A model generated the notes under the pieces. The model made no database searches. It was given only the letters and a program-made list of their open reading frames with translations, and had not been told where the DNA came from. Both the position numbers and the translations under genes were made by a program. From Chromera velia (taxonomy: Eukaryota > Sar > Chromeraceae), in the NCBI GenBank assembly GCA_018398765.1, contig JAHBMJ010002204.1:115232-177831 (forward strand): a stretch of 62,600 bases of DNA, written 5' to 3'. Below, in pieces: positions 54,401 through 62,600 of this stretch (the first letter of the stretch is position 1; each line of letters starts with the position of its first letter).

Positions 54401-56027
54401 TTCTAAGGCGTTTGACTCAATCCCACGAGACAAACTCTTAGTGAAGTTAGAGAAGGAAGGCATCCAACGTGCAGACCTCTCTATGGTGACAGTAATGTAT
54501 AGAGGGGTCAGGGCAAGAGTGGACGGGGACAGTATGTTATTTAATGAAGGGGCGGGCGTCAAACAAGGGGATGCATTGTCTCCTTCTCTTTTTCTTTCGT
54601 ATGTGAATGACCTGCATGAATGTATTAGTAATGGACTGAGGGAGGATGGGAGCCAGACAGAGAAAGTTTGTTTGGGTGAGCAAGAAGTGGGGAGCCTGGG
54701 GTACGCGGACGACTTAGTTCTTTTTGCGCACTGCACCTCAGACCTCCAAGCCAAATTCAATGCATTGCATATATATTGTGAGAAGTGGGGGTTGAAAGTT
54801 AATTTGAAGAAAACAAAAATCCTCCGTCTGTCTGATGAGTGTGATGAATGTGCAGGAGCAGTCATGTATGGAGGGAAAGAAGTAGAGAGAACGGAGGAAT
54901 ATAAATATCTGGGATGCTTGTTTTTTGAAGGGGGGGACTTGGTTCGATCGATTGAAGCGCGGCTGCGAAACGGAGAGCGTGCGTTGGGGGCAGTGATTGG
55001 GTTGGCAGCAAGCATGCCAGGGTTGTCTCTTGGGGCGAAGATTCAGCTCCTGCAGACCTGCTGGGAACCGGTTGCGTTGTATAGTCTCGAGTGTCTCCCT
55101 GTCAGGCAGACAGACTGGGAATCGATCGATAATTTGCGTTTGCGTTTCGTGCGTTGGGCTGCCCGTCTTCCCTTCCGCAGCCTCCGCATTCCTTCTCTTC
55201 TTTGTTTAGGTCTCCTTCCTGTGCGAGCTCTTCTGTGTGCCCGTTTTGCAAACCTCTGGATCTCTCTAAGTCGTTCCACCCTCCTTATCCCTCAGGCACT
55301 TCTCAGGGTCTGGAGGGGGCCAGAAGGCCAGAGGCAGAGAAGAACGGTGCGTGGACTCTTTGTATGGGCCGACCTTGAATTTCTAATGTCTCTCCCCATA
55401 CAGGCTTCAGGAAGGAATCCAGGCAGACAGAACCTTTTTGTCGATTCAAAAATAAAGGATGCAGTGGGAAAGGAGTGTATAAGAAAAAGAGAGCAACAAG
55501 AGGCTACACGTTTTCCCCTGACTGCACATCTGTCTGGTATACAGAGAGCCTTTCCTTCTTCTTCCAGATCCTGTCTCTTTCTTCTCTCTTCCCGTTACGA
55601 ACACAGGGGAGGGGGCAGAGTGAGAGTTTTTGGTCTGCCTAAGAAAGCTCTGCATGAGAGGATTGAGTCGTTGGTAAGGGTCCTTTCCTTCAACAGACAA
55701 GGTGAGAGAGCAGGCGTGTCTGCTGAGGTCTTCTGCAAAGAGTCTTCGTGCATGGAAGGGAGGAAAGTTGATGACCTATGGCATAGATTGTCGGTTTGCC
55801 CTCGGTGGGCCTCCGCAAGGGAGGGGTTACGGGCCATTGACTCTGAGAGACAGGCACATCGGTTGCAGGGACTCAGAGTGAATGGTAATTCGGGTGTGGA
55901 GGGAGCAGACACGGGAGAGAAGGAGCCGAGGAAATTGTTGTGGGATGGCTTGAAGGCAGACCCCGAAAGCGCTATGAAAATTGTTCGAGAGCTTTGTATT
56001 TCTTTTTATTCACTTGAATCAGATTGA
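51483..56027 (+). CDS. LINE polyprotein: CXC-like cluster, chromodomain-like segment, APE endonuclease, reverse transcriptase; 1514 aa
   Basis: The ATG at 51483 (MGGGKGNQAMGG) was chosen because the open frame upstream is a run of hydrophobic codons unlikely to belong. In order: Gly/Lys/Arg-rich basic leader; cysteine cluster at residues ~68-105 (CCKCSC..CMGCGC..CNNC); polyserine from a CTT-type run (~129-180); chromodomain-like stretch (~186-240, LFELKWRGQEKTEWIRESDF); APE-type endonuclease (~260-555) with NVGGLGT, the catalytic-type TETQ, GDFNSH and SGHDHAS; a basic linker; reverse transcriptase (~825-1150) with AAGLDGIS, FVDFSKAFDSIP and YADD at ~1074; and a C-terminal C-x4-C-x10-H-x4-C knuckle (~1416-1438). 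These are the parts needed for target-primed reverse transcription. There is no RNase H domain. The frame has no stop or frameshift. Confidence 0.9.
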   Translation: MGGGKGNQAMGGVGRKESRGNATRRGEKERGGKRQGGSEKKGRSADGGGGDDSGSPRNAEERKVETPQCCKCSCAAKSTCMGCGCAREGRACNNCSLGRQGKCMNPYGYTGKLNQTGKRGRPKNAPCSSSPSSSSSSSSSFSSSSSSSSSSSSSSSSSSPSSSSSSSSSPSSPSSSFSSFVPSASFGIVGHWRLHRGARLFELKWRGQEKTEWIRESDFMKGKEGQELEERRKAIIEYWKARREEQKRNRKCVFVCGPKSNLRFAFVNVGGLGTKIERGSLLTWLDRQDADVVVLTETQHPSSEIALGGWRGINWCHREWKRRKMNVRVACADRAARSGGVCILIRSERWGELRPEFELLGPSIGRAIIHTAGRRLHVFGVYLPGGWSNHKNNETKELLSDALSAVPLGEPRVVMGDFNSHRGSTVPTGLHWSREALIDERDGSQPEEEPPPLFLRETECMQSVNPMGRELINLCMECNLFVVNGMKGLSGGQDFHFSGSCTCKSKATGREASVVNYTLIDPFLLSSLSDWKVDFDDILSTGTAASGHDHASISFSLSCSSLESVGKKDDHPRLLPCHPLFQSARTEAGTDHDLLPIAAAVKEFAERTWGGLWDHHTEVEPFDEPPPAPPPPPDSYPSLLPPSTSMSHPEGEPNGHPKGIRESLQALVSAWGRVLVGPVKQTKRGKRQGGGSKEGRGSFNKREGWWDDECQNVHEELKRATKESKEATDQETREREGENATRLLKKRKEIFRKKRARHQKAEREMVRKELLHDPLFLWKQRRKVSGGGNARPTAREFSNHWAGVFDGEGDLPKPAPEPDPPEHFVFSHKQIMDRLKGMDKKKAAGLDGISPKQLDLCFSHSPLSRFLLFTFFNLMHAYSCWPENWNVLRIVPVPKGVPSPNPNEWRPVHVVNPLAKLFGLLMDDRVRSQSRFDERQVGFRKGVGTREGIGAVVGLTQSCRKKKRALLGGFVDFSKAFDSIPRDKLLVKLEKEGIQRADLSMVTVMYRGVRARVDGDSMLFNEGAGVKQGDALSPSLFLSYVNDLHECISNGLREDGSQTEKVCLGEQEVGSLGYADDLVLFAHCTSDLQAKFNALHIYCEKWGLKVNLKKTKILRLSDECDECAGAVMYGGKEVERTEEYKYLGCLFFEGGDLVRSIEARLRNGERALGAVIGLAASMPGLSLGAKIQLLQTCWEPVALYSLECLPVRQTDWESIDNLRLRFVRWAARLPFRSLRIPSLLCLGLLPVRALLCARFANLWISLSRSTLLIPQALLRVWRGPEGQRQRRTVRGLFVWADLEFLMSLPIQASGRNPGRQNLFVDSKIKDAVGKECIRKREQQEATRFPLTAHLSGIQRAFPSSSRSCLFLLSSRYEHRGGGRVRVFGLPKKALHERIESLVRVLSFNRQGERAGVSAEVFCKESSCMEGRKVDDLWHRLSVCPRWASAREGLRAIDSERQAHRLQGLRVNGNSGVEGADTGEKEPRKLLWDGLKADPESAMKIVRELCISFYSLESD
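51875..52018 (+). repeat. Coding (CTT)n tract giving polyserine
   Basis: TCT/TCC/TCA codons repeat for about 48 residues with a few Pro and Phe; part of the LINE ORF between the cysteine cluster and the chromodomain-like segment. Confidence 0.9.
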
Positions 56028-56204
56028 TTAACTTGTTGTTTCTCGCTTTTTCCTCTGATTCCAAATCAGCTTCGCTGTTGAAGTCTTACTTCAGCCTACC
56101 GTCTCTTGAAGTAGAGCTAGGATCTTGAACAAGACTTGCATGAACATGGACTGCCAGGAGCTAGGCTCCGACGGCTATAGTCATTCATTCATTCATTCAT
56201 GCAT

Positions 56205-57096
56205 GTATGTGTGCGCCCTTTTTTTCGCTAGGTTTTTTGTGTGGAGAAGAGAAATAGAGCGGCCAACTGCCATTTTGATGTCTGAATGACCATCCCCGGT
56301 CAGTCAGCCCGTCAGTGAAAGAAAGATGAACAGGGGAACAAATGGACTGGAGGAAAACCTACAATCGGAGAAAAACACAAACAAACGGGGGAGCACAGAT
56401 GTCTGCTGGTTCGATGCTGTCGAGCTTTCAGTAGAATTTTGGATTTATTTGTAGACATGAAGAAAAAATGAGAAGAAAGAAAGTGCAGCTGGTCGAAAGT
56501 CGACCGTCATTTTGTCTGGGGGTGCATGCTTGCTGAAGCGGCTTAAGCAAACCTTCGAGAGGGACGTTAGTGCCACTCATTCGAAAACGATTTTCTTCGT
56601 TTCTGGCCCTTTCTCCTCCGTCTTCTTCTCGTCTTGTTTTGGTCTATCCTGCTCGCTCTCCTTTCGACTTTTCCACTCCCCTCCCTTTCCCTTGTCGGTC
56701 CAGAGGCCTTGAATGCGCTCCAAAAGGACTGCCAAGTTTTTTAATCGCGTCTTTGTCAATCGGCAGGGAGAAAAAAGGTGGGAAAAGAAAACGCCATCGC
56801 CTGAATCGGTGATGAGAGAAGAAGTTCAGAGAGAGGGGATCCGATTCTCTTCTTCTCCGCCTGCATGCATGTATGTCACATGCAGGAAGGAGACAGCATG
56901 CAGAGGCGGGTAGGGAGAAGGGAAGAGTGAAAAAGACAGTCTTGGCTCGAAGGTCGAAGCGGGAGCTGCGGCACTCGATGATGTGATGGATTCAGGGAGA
57001 GCGTCAGAGAGGGAGGGCGTGAATCGATGTTTCTTTTTCTGTACATGCAAGAAGCGGAAAGACAAGTAAATGCATGTATGTATCTTTGTTGTGCAG
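56205..57096. other. Spacer with unresolved coding-like patches
   Basis: 56577-56759 (minus) reads as a charged helix (RLKNLAVLLERIQGLW) and 56713-56860 (plus) as MRSKRTAKFFNRVFVN; neither joins convincingly to other exons. Several TGCATGCATG words occur. Confidence 0.35.
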
Positions 57097-57246
57097 CGAA
57101 TGTGGTCTGACTGTGTGATCGAAGAATTTGATGTCGCTGACATGTTGGGGAATGTTTGCACATCAGTATCCGTATCTGCACGTGCCTGCCTGCATGCATT
57201 GAAATGTATGGCCGGAGGAGAGTGGATCGAGCACACCGAAATGTAG
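57097..57246 (+). CDS. Candidate 3'-terminal exon of an unknown gene
   Basis: After a good acceptor (TTTGTTGTGCAG) the frame reads RMWSDCVIEEFDVADMLGNV and ends ..GEWIEHTEM with TAG. Composition is protein-like with alternating hydrophobic residues and few rare codons. 5' exons are not identified, so the gene stays partial. Confidence 0.35.
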   Translation, partial: RMWSDCVIEEFDVADMLGNVCTSVSVSARACLHALKCMAGGEWIEHTEM

Positions 57247-57556
57247 ATGAATTGCGCATACAAGGTTAGTCAACATTATTTACATTATTTTTGGACCTCG
57301 ATCCCGCATGATGCGATCGGTGGGTGAGCTGCGGACGGCGTCAGTGTGCTCCCGAAGAGAATTAATCTGGAATTGAGGGAAGCTGGTAAGTGATCTTCTC
57401 TTCCTCCGAATCTGTCGTGCACTCTGCTTGGCCAGCTCGCTGATACGCATGCACACATGTGTTCATTCGTGATCCGACGGGTTTTCAATCTGTTTGTGAG
57501 TGAACCTGTGTGTGTGAACCAGGGTTGCCGATTTTTCCGGTGGTAAAGCGAGTTGA

Positions 57557-57574
57557 TTACCGGTCAACCGGTAA
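57557..57574. repeat. TTACCGGT palindrome cluster
   Basis: TTACCGGTCAACCGGTAA is an 8-bp inverted repeat with a 2-base spacer, followed at once by another TTACCGGT and, in the flanks, by CCGGTGG and CCACTGG. Similar ACCGGT words occur near 3855-3880 and 16960-16985. Confidence 0.7.
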
Positions 57575-57965
57575 TTACCGGTAGAGTGGCCGGCCACTGG
57601 TAAAAAGTTTGATAAAGGCTGTAGAGATAAAGTATAATTTAAAACCATAGTTTAAAAAATCTATTTACGATAATAAGCATTTTTTAAAGCATTTTGAGTT
57701 ATTTGTTCGTTCATTTACACGGTCTAACTAGGTTTAACAGTCATTTACATGTTATAAATTAAGTTATCTATGGTTTAAGTGAGACATTAAAGGGCAGCCA
57801 TGCTGTTTTAAATTATAAAACTGGAAAGACGGATTGCCATTGGCCCCAGTAGCATCTCAGTAGCGTGTTGACGACCAAAAACGGTACACAATCGGCACAA
57901 CTCGCCTCCACCAACACTCTTGTGTGCTGCCACGCTATATTTATAGGCACATGTTCAGAGTAGTA

Positions 57966-57999
57966 GCTCTCTGTCTCTCTCTCTCTCTCTGTGTATATG

Positions 58000-58039
<40 letters not shown>

Positions 58040-58046
58040 TATGACT

Positions 58047-58085
<39 letters not shown>
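57966..58085. repeat. (CT)n(GT)n and (GA)n microsatellites
   Basis: CT run, TGTATA, (GT)n, then a 38-base (GA)n run. No gene is identified around it. Confidence 0.95.
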
Positions 58086-58086
<1 letters not shown>

Positions 58087-58477
58087 TGCACTTAATGACT
58101 ACTGAAGCATCGCACCCCTTAGTACATATTTTTTAAAATCGTGGGACGAAAACCAGAATACCTCAGAAAGTCTAGCTGCAAAACAGTTTTTATATTTTGA
58201 GGCCTGTTCAAAAGCTTATAAAACTCATTATTAACAAAAATTTAGCATAATATCTAGCATAATATCAATCTAAAAACTAGATACTAGTTAGTCTAGAGAA
58301 CAATTAATTCATTCATAAAATATAGTCCCTAGAACGCAACGTTACAGGAACAAGAATGATAAAATACGACAACCTGGTTAGAGAATAGGCCCTAAACTCT
58401 TTTTTTTTAAAAAAGTAGTATTTTATTATTATTTTTATACAACATTTTTTAAAAAATCTTTTTATAATTTAATATGT
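58086..58477. other. AT-rich spacer
   Basis: No ORF, repeat or splice pair seen. Confidence 0.5.
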
Positions 58478-58722
58478 AAACAACTCTAGGCGCTGGCTAG
58501 AGGGAAAAAAAAAAGTAGACGATTTGGGGAGATCTTTTTTTTTTTTTTCTTTTTTACTTTTTGACCCTGAACAACACTTGACAACAGTTATGCAACATAC
58601 AAAGAACACTTATGCATTGCAACAGTTGAACAACAATTGTTTGAGTGAAAAAGAAAAAAAAAAAAGTAGACGATCTAGGGAGATCTTTTTTTTTTTTCTC
58701 TAGCCGGCGCCTAGAAACAACT
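58478..58722. mobile_element. 229-bp MITE with 17-bp inverted ends and 8-bp target duplication
   Basis: The element proper is 58486-58714. Its ends CTAGGCGCTGGCTAGAG and CTCTAGCCGGCGCCTAG are reverse complements with one mismatch. It is flanked on both sides by the identical octamer AAACAACT (58478-58485 and 58715-58722). Inside, a segment AGTAGACGAT..GGGAGATCTTTTT appears twice in the same direction, separated by a CAACA-rich core. An 8-bp duplication is usual for hAT elements, but the end does not start with the common CAGGG, so the superfamily is open. Confidence 0.75.
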
Positions 58723-59006
58723 AGCTGTCTTATTAGCTGTCGTACAACATCTCAGCAACAGCTGCTCATGGTAGCTACGCATGTTTAATTCATTCATTCA
58801 TTAAAAAGATATATTTTAAAAATTGATTAACATATATTTTTAACTTATTATTTAAACTGTTTCTAGATTTCTCTCAAAATATGAATCTATATGATGATGA
58901 TGATGATATATGAGGTTAAAGCCGGTGAGCCATATAGGGCTCTGGCCAACCTAGTATTTCCTGCATAGATTCGATCCCTCGATCTAGGCCCCACTGGGGC
59001 ATTTGC
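58723..59006. other. AT-rich spacer with (ATG)n and a box-B-like word
   Basis: ATGATGATG repeats at about 58891-58907. GATTCGATCCC at about 58968 resembles a Pol III box B, but I see no convincing box A before it. Confidence 0.4.
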
Positions 59007-59393
59007 ATGGATCAAAGCCTAGCTAGGGCGGAAATGGAAATAGAAACAGGGGGTAGCTCCATCCTCAAGCAACCAGGGTTAAAAACTACCTGCATCGGAA
59101 CAGACTTGCAGTGGCAGGGGAAACGACCGAGAGGGTATGAGAGGGAAGACAAAGCCAGAAAGGGAGACAAAAAAAAAGAAGCAAAAGAACGTGTCCATGT
59201 TAGACTGAGAAATGGTAAGGAGTACAGTCTACAGGGTAAGAACCCTACGGAACACTTCCCTGGATATCGACTCCTGAGGAAGGGCTCAGCTGCTGAGCAC
59301 AGTGGACAGTCAGCAGCGAAGAAGGAATATATACAAGATCAAACGAGAATCAGACAAGACGCAGGCACAGTGACTTTGCTTCCCTGGGGCTGA
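59007..59393 (+). CDS. Hypothetical basic protein, 128 aa
   Basis: ATG (MDQSLARAEMEIETGG) to TGA, rich in Lys, Arg, Gln and Gly (REDKARKGDKKKEAKERV). No motif recognised. Its place among repeats suggests a fragment of a mobile element ORF. Confidence 0.3.
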   Translation: MDQSLARAEMEIETGGSSILKQPGLKTTCIGTDLQWQGKRPRGYEREDKARKGDKKKEAKERVHVRLRNGKEYSLQGKNPTEHFPGYRLLRKGSAAEHSGQSAAKKEYIQDQTRIRQDAGTVTLLPWG

Positions 59394-59505
59394 CTAGACT
59401 GACTGGAGTACGGTACCTACGGTACTTCTATCAGTCTCTCCTGTCCTTCGGTAAGACCAAAGGTCAACTCCATAGGGCACGATCTATTTTCAAGACAGTG
59501 AAATT

Positions 59506-59979
59506 ATGAGCAAAAAACTGGACAGGAAAAAGAAAGAGAAAGAAAAGAGAAGAGATAAAAAAAAGATGAGAAAGAGAAAAACAGAGAGACCACCCAAAAA
59601 AGCTGTATCCACACCGTACGGATACGAGCGCCCCGCCCTCCCGCGCCTACGCGAGCTCAAGCACGTCCCCCCCCCGCATGTTTCACATTTCTCTCTCTGT
59701 TACATTCTAGCTCTGAACCCACCCCATACACTCAAACGGAGAAAAACAGGAAACAACCATCTAAAGGCAATCGAATCAAGACTTTACCGTTTACGAAGGC
59801 AAGCTGAAATTGCTCGTGCACCAGCAACAGGGTGTTTTTCGAGAAGGAGTATGAAAATCTCTCTTACTTTCTTTTCGTTCTCGCACACTGCCCATCCTAA
59901 CTGTTGCTTTCAAAGTTACTATCTGTTATGCCCATACGATCAAGTCCGACTCAGAGCGTACGTCTCTTACTTCCTCTAA
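59506..59979 (+). CDS. Hypothetical Lys/Arg-rich ORF, 157 aa
   Basis: Starts MSKKLDRKKKEKEKRRDKKK; the last ~40 codons lie inside the left arm of the 107-bp inverted repeat, so the C-terminus is probably not real coding. No family recognised. Confidence 0.25.
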   Translation: MSKKLDRKKKEKEKRRDKKKMRKRKTERPPKKAVSTPYGYERPALPRLRELKHVPPPHVSHFSLCYILALNPPHTLKRRKTGNNHLKAIESRLYRLRRQAEIARAPATGCFSRRSMKISLTFFSFSHTAHPNCCFQSYYLLCPYDQVRLRAYVSYFL

Positions 59980-60198
59980 AAGCCTATCCATGCGTCCTCT
60001 TTCCATTTCCGTCCCTTTGCATTCTGTCAACTTGTGAATAATATCATTCAATTTACCCCGTCCATGCATGTCAAAGGGGCAGAGTTCCGCACGCTCTGAG
60101 TCGGACTTGATCGTGTGGGCACAACAGATAGCAACTTTGAAAGCAACAGTTAGGACGGGCGGTGTGCGAGAACGAAAAGAAAGTACGAGAGATTTTCT
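59853..60198. repeat. Large inverted repeat, ~107-bp arms, ~131-bp loop
   Basis: 59853-59959 and 60091-60198 are near reverse complements (for example CGCTCTGAGTCGGACTTGAT on the right arm). Five of about six differences are transitions. The structure would fold into a long hairpin if transcribed. Confidence 0.85.
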
Positions 60199-60780
60199 TC
60201 TATACTTAGCTAGAATCGCTACTAGATATATACTTACTGCTTAGCAATCAATACACTGGCACTAGGGTATAGTAGACTAAGCAACAGAGCCAGTAGCATA
60301 TTAAATGGCTTATAGACAATCATAGCTTCTATCTCAGCCACTAATAGGCACACTATGACAGGCATTGACAGGTAGCAGCCCAGACCCCATGCAGTGTTTG
60401 ACAAAAATTTACTAATTTAGTAGAAACTGTCTGCCCAGCAAAGAAGCTTCCAGCCCTAAGGCGTAAACAGAGGGAGTGACAAAAGAGTTGTACGCCCAAT
60501 GTAGGGCAGATCAACCGACTGGCGCAGAAAACAGAGTGGAAAGGCATCCAAGCATTCAATGTCAGACTGTCCTAGGGAGAGGGCTTCGAGACCAAACTGT
60601 CCTAGGGAACCGAAGACTTTTTAAACAAACGAATTGCATGCAGAAAGAGGACAAACAGAATTAATGGAAGAAAGCGTATCGATGACCACCCCGAGCGCCT
60701 TCTCTCCTGCCACAATTCTCGCTCTGACCGTCCTGGAGAGGTCAGAATCACTGTCTCCCCCCGCCGGCACTCAATTACCG
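60199..60780. other. Spacer, no gene seen
   Basis: Stops in all frames; nothing recognisable. Confidence 0.45.
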
Positions 60781-60783
60781 AAT

Positions 60784-62497
60784 TTTTATTGATATGTCTT
60801 ATAGATGCTCTACTGTCTTTCCATGTCTTCCGAAGGGTTTTGCCGGCGTAAGGGAGGTGTGAGGGGAGGAAAGACAGAGAATGTCCACAATTCTTCACCG
60901 AATTCTGCCGCATTGTTTGACTTCCAAACTTGCCGCCAACCGTCTCCCCTTTCTGCCGTCATGCAAAACGAGAAGAGACGACAAAAGAGAAGACAATTCC
61001 TTCGTTTCAGTCCTTTTGGCCTCCTCGATCGATGCCACTGCACCCAACCCTTCCTGAACAAAAAAGCAATGCGCAGAGCGAGGCGGCAGTTCCTTTCGAC
61101 ATGGTTGCCTATTCCCCTCTTTACCTGCCTCATGCATGCAGCTAGTCGCATCGAGCACTATAGGCAGAAGACATTGCCCTCCTTAGTCCACAATCCCCTA
61201 TTTCTGCATTTCTGCACGCCTTCCTTGCTTTCAGCCATACTCCTTCGAATACTTGGCATTGATGACTGACCCACAGTCTGTCTTCGTTTCCGCCTCTGGC
61301 TCCCACTCCTTACATCAATGCAGAGAGGAGAACCAACAAAACCTCCCCCCCTTCCCCCTTCTCGTGCCTGCAGTTGCATAAAAGCCGAAAAAGAGAAGGC
61401 ACTGCCCTTTTTCATTCTGCCTCAAGCCAATTTTGTACCCCCTCCCCAGACAGCCCCCCCCCTTTTTTTTCACAGAACAAAAGTGAGTCGAGCGAAGAAA
61501 GGAGAAGAAGCTCGGACACAATCTCGCGACCCGATTCCCCCCTCCCTCTCTGTATCCCTTCTCCTCCCTGAATACAGTAAAGCCATCAACTCAGAAAACA
61601 ACAAGATGCACAGATGAGTCACAACAAAGACGAAGAGGGCTTTTCAGACAGAAACTCCCCCCCAAACGTTCTCTCTTCCAGAGACGGACAGACAAAGACG
61701 GAGGTTGAGAAACAAAACGGGCTCTGAGCAGCAGCAGCAACAGCGCATCGAGTAAAGAGAGGAAAGAGGAACACCCAGACACCCACCGCTATTCCATATG
61801 CATAGAAGTCACTTTGTATTCCAGAAGATCCTACTTAAATCTCTGAATTTACTCAGTTTGAACCTGCGTTCCTCCCCTAACGCCTTCGGTGACCTCCTCT
61901 TTCTCTTTCTCACAAGAGAAATCGGTTGAATCAGCAAGCGTCGACTTCGAAAGACCCACTTCGCCCCTCTCATCCAGTTTGCGGCCCTGTGCATTGCGTC
62001 GCGAAGGGGCAGGCACGGGGCTGCGGGTTCTGGGGACCTGACGGAGCCTTCCTTCCACCGCTTGCTGCTGCTGCTGCTGCTTCTATAACAGATTCTTTCG
62101 TATCTCTCCTACCTTGAAACCGTCGGAGAGAGGTGCATGCTCTTCCTCTTGCTCGTGCTGACCCTCTTCCCCTCCGTCGTATTTTTCGACTTCTTTTCGC
62201 TCGTTCTCTCCCCTTTCTTCTTCCTGCACTTGCCATTTTCCATACTCTGACTTGCTGGGCACAGCCACCCCATGACCATCTTCGCCCTCCTCCTCCTTGA
62301 CAAGGACCGCAAAGTTGGTCCCTTCCTCCTCCTTCTTCATAACCAAAAACTCGTTACCGTCACCCCACTCTTTCCCCCCCCCGAGCTCCTGCTCCACGAT
62401 CAGAACACCCGCTACTCTCCCCTGCCCCTGCCTATGCTGCCCTTGTTCACCGTCTTCCTCCTCCTCCTTCACCTTCTTACTGATGCCGTAGAGGCAG
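60784..62497 (-). CDS. 3' part of an unidentified minus-strand gene (partial, runs off window)
   Basis: The clearest exon is 62497-62113 (acceptor CTTCGCGCAG, possible donor AAG|GTAGGA): a Glu-rich segment with VAGVLIVEQELGGGKEW and NEFLVMKKEEEGTNFAVLV. If unspliced, the frame stops at 62083. A 30-base gap later the same reading resumes as a Gln run and GRKLDERGEVGLSKSTLADS to a stop near 61858. Further exon-like pieces on this strand are 61380-61160 (RSGSQRRKRRQTVGQSSMPS) and about 61075-60965 (GLGAVASIEEAKRTETKELS). AATAAA in sense orientation near 60784 may be the polyadenylation signal. Exon order and ends are uncertain; the family is not recognised. Confidence 0.4.
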
Positions 62498-62600
62498 CTG
62501 CGCGAAGAAACCCCCCCCGCCCAAAACGGAGCACAGCCCCCCGAAAAAGCCCCGCCTCTCTGCTGCAAGAAGTTCCCCCCCCCTCGCCCACCACCCGATG

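Larger units (their letters stand above)
51108..56204 (+). mobile_element. Non-LTR (LINE) retrotransposon, apparently full coding length
   Basis: Contains one long ORF, a ~150-bp 3' UTR and a tetranucleotide tail (TCATTCATTCATTCATTCAT, 56181-56200) typical of LINE 3' ends. Left edge is uncertain; the ORF frame is open from 51108. No target-site duplication could be fixed because both ends lie in simple repeats. The intact frame suggests recent insertion. Confidence 0.85.

Noticed and set aside
1..62600. CRISPR array, operons or ribosomal RNA genes
   Set aside because: The tandem repeats lack spacers, the genes are intron-containing and eukaryotic, and no rRNA-like conserved core was seen.

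Overview
This window is nuclear DNA of a eukaryote. Genes are split by GT-AG introns, exons join in phase, and mobile elements and microsatellites take up much of the rest. The gene families (ankyrin proteins with a degenerate F-box-like start, MYND plus pRiA4b ORF-3-like domain, EamA transporter, APE-type LINE, Tc1/mariner relic) and the many low-complexity tracts suggest a protist, perhaps an alga of the chromerid/alveolate type. The species is inference only.

Layout. 1-6100 has no convincing gene: a 79-bp tandem satellite, a tRNA-like relic, two inverted-repeat elements and AT-rich filler. 6101-9290 (-) is a two-exon ankyrin gene. 10063-13963 (+) is a five-exon secreted protein holding about 20 perfectly phased hexapeptide repeats. 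13964-28330 is accessory DNA: an inverted-repeat-bounded block, a RING-finger gene (20743-21651, -) preceded by a minisatellite, a decayed copy of that gene's 5' end (18003-18360), microsatellites, and a broken Tc1/mariner transposase between two direct copies of a ~790-bp element.

28331-50704 is the gene-dense part. I assembled a 19-exon, 844-aa multipass membrane protein gene (28331-35820, -) whose exon phases all agree; it faces a MYND/pRiA4b gene (36800-38119, +) across a CG-alternating tract. A four-exon ankyrin-type gene (41143-46265, -) carries a ~1-kb GAAA/GGAA tract in intron 1 and faces an EamA-type transporter gene (47005, +) across a second CG-alternating tract. Phase-compatible exons run from the transporter into a methyltransferase-like domain (to 50704), so the two may form one fusion gene.

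51108-56204 is an apparently intact non-LTR retrotransposon with a CXC-like cysteine cluster, polyserine, a chromodomain-like segment, an APE endonuclease and a reverse transcriptase. 56205-62600 holds fragments: a 229-bp element with 17-bp inverted ends and an 8-bp target duplication, a ~107-bp hairpin, two hypothetical ORFs, and the 3' part of a minus-strand gene that runs off the window end.

Two splice features recur: donors with C at +3 (GTCAGT/GTCGGT) are common, and several acceptors end in GCATGCAG. All gene models were built by eye from reading frames, splice dinucleotides and phase; none is checked against transcripts.
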